Shown: positions 63,960 through 64,000 of the stretch, in pieces
How positions within the stretch are numbered: the stretch's first letter is position 1
Layout of the letters: each line of letters begins with the position of its first letter
DNA from: Chlorogloea purpurea SAG 13.99
Lineage (GTDB): Bacteria > Cyanobacteriota > Cyanobacteriia > Cyanobacteriales > Microcystaceae
Assembly (NCBI GenBank): GCA_016903695.1
Contig: JADQBB010000019.1
Coordinates: forward strand, 1-64,000
Direction of reading: 5' to 3'
Length of the DNA stretch: 64,000 nucleotides
The notes under the pieces: model-generated
Seen by the model: the letters and a program-made list of their open reading frames with translations, nothing else
What the model was told of the DNA's origin: nothing
The model's database searches: none
Program-made: the position numbers and the translations under genes

Positions 63960-64000
63960 TGGATTATAGTTCAGCTTTACCAACTTTTATCATTACCCTG
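63959..64000 (+). CDS. FTR1 family iron permease (partial, cut by window edge)
   Basis: Only 14 codons are visible: MDYSSALPTFIITL. This matches the N-terminus of FTR1/EfeU-type high-affinity iron permeases, which begin with S-A-L-P-T-F-(V/I)-I-T-L followed by R-E-G-V-E-A. The ATG overlaps the stop of the lipoprotein gene (TGATG), so translation is coupled. Continuation beyond 64000 should show R-E-G-x-E motifs. The assignment rests on a short but distinctive stretch. Confidence 0.7.
   Translation, partial: MDYSSALPTFIITL

Overview
The window is cyanobacterial chromosome. Evidence: a cytochrome b6f subunit gene (petG), an NDH-1 maturation factor (crr6), a split RNA polymerase gamma subunit (rpoC1), the fused thioredoxin reductase-thioredoxin NTRC, ictB, an SLH-domain porin, an NblA-like gene and many scattered copies of the HIP1 octamer GCGATCGC (for example near 2765, 19515, 20952, 46266, 50150, 63590). 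rpoC1 standing apart from rpoB/rpoC2 is also known from Synechocystis and related unicellular genera, so a unicellular or pleurocapsalean relative is plausible, but I cannot name the genus. No complete insertion sequence, prophage or CRISPR array was seen. The gene order looks like core chromosome with short repeats between genes.

Layout. 1-9800: a nested palindromic element at the left edge, a secreted CAP-domain protein, tRNA-Asn, crr6, uvrC, a membrane protein, a short RND transporter, rdgB and a TspO-like protein. 9800-14200: several tiny genes, a lipoprotein, a rhodanese without its cysteine, a globin-pentapeptide fusion and a methyltransferase. 14200-24100: rpoC1, NTRC, a glycosyltransferase, a WD40 protein, icd and a degenerate GAF histidine kinase. 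24100-29500: ictB, then an operon grxC-gshB-DUF2499-DUF3593, a PD-(D/E)XK protein and a dihydroorotase-like protein without its usual metal ligands. 29500-36900: a PEP-CTERM von Willebrand protein bracketed by short palindromic repeats, a divergent transketolase, Uma2, tsaE, petG, miaE, a b6f heme-attachment factor and an iron-uptake porin. 36900-47200: cell-surface glycan genes, an AAA-like ATPase, an APC-type permease and a large PAS histidine kinase. 47200-53200: the rimP-nusA-ylxR-infB translation/transcription operon behind a structured leader. 53200-61700: an operon of an NblA-like gene with TIGR02587/TIGR02588, GlsB, an SDR, a PEP-synthase-like enzyme, YciI and DUF58. 61700-64000: a likely iron-uptake operon.

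How the genes work together. The clearest functional module is at the right edge: a good Fur-box match precedes a Tat-exported multicopper oxidase, a helix-hairpin-helix lipoprotein and the first 14 codons of an FTR1-type iron permease. A second Fur-box-like site precedes the iron-uptake porin at 36885. Photosynthetic electron transport is served by petG, a CCB-type heme factor and crr6. Redox control is served by NTRC and the glutaredoxin/glutathione synthase operon. Several proteins keep an enzyme fold but have lost key residues: rhodanese, dihydroorotase, and the 22630-24084 histidine kinase.

Genes too short for ordinary ORF calling were found by reading the intergenic regions: petG (33974-34090), an NblA-like gene (54501-54680), a zinc-ribbon protein (9815-9991), a 48-residue protein (11748-11894) and the truncated FTR1 gene (63959-64000). 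All residue positions are counted or estimated by eye, and no database search was possible.
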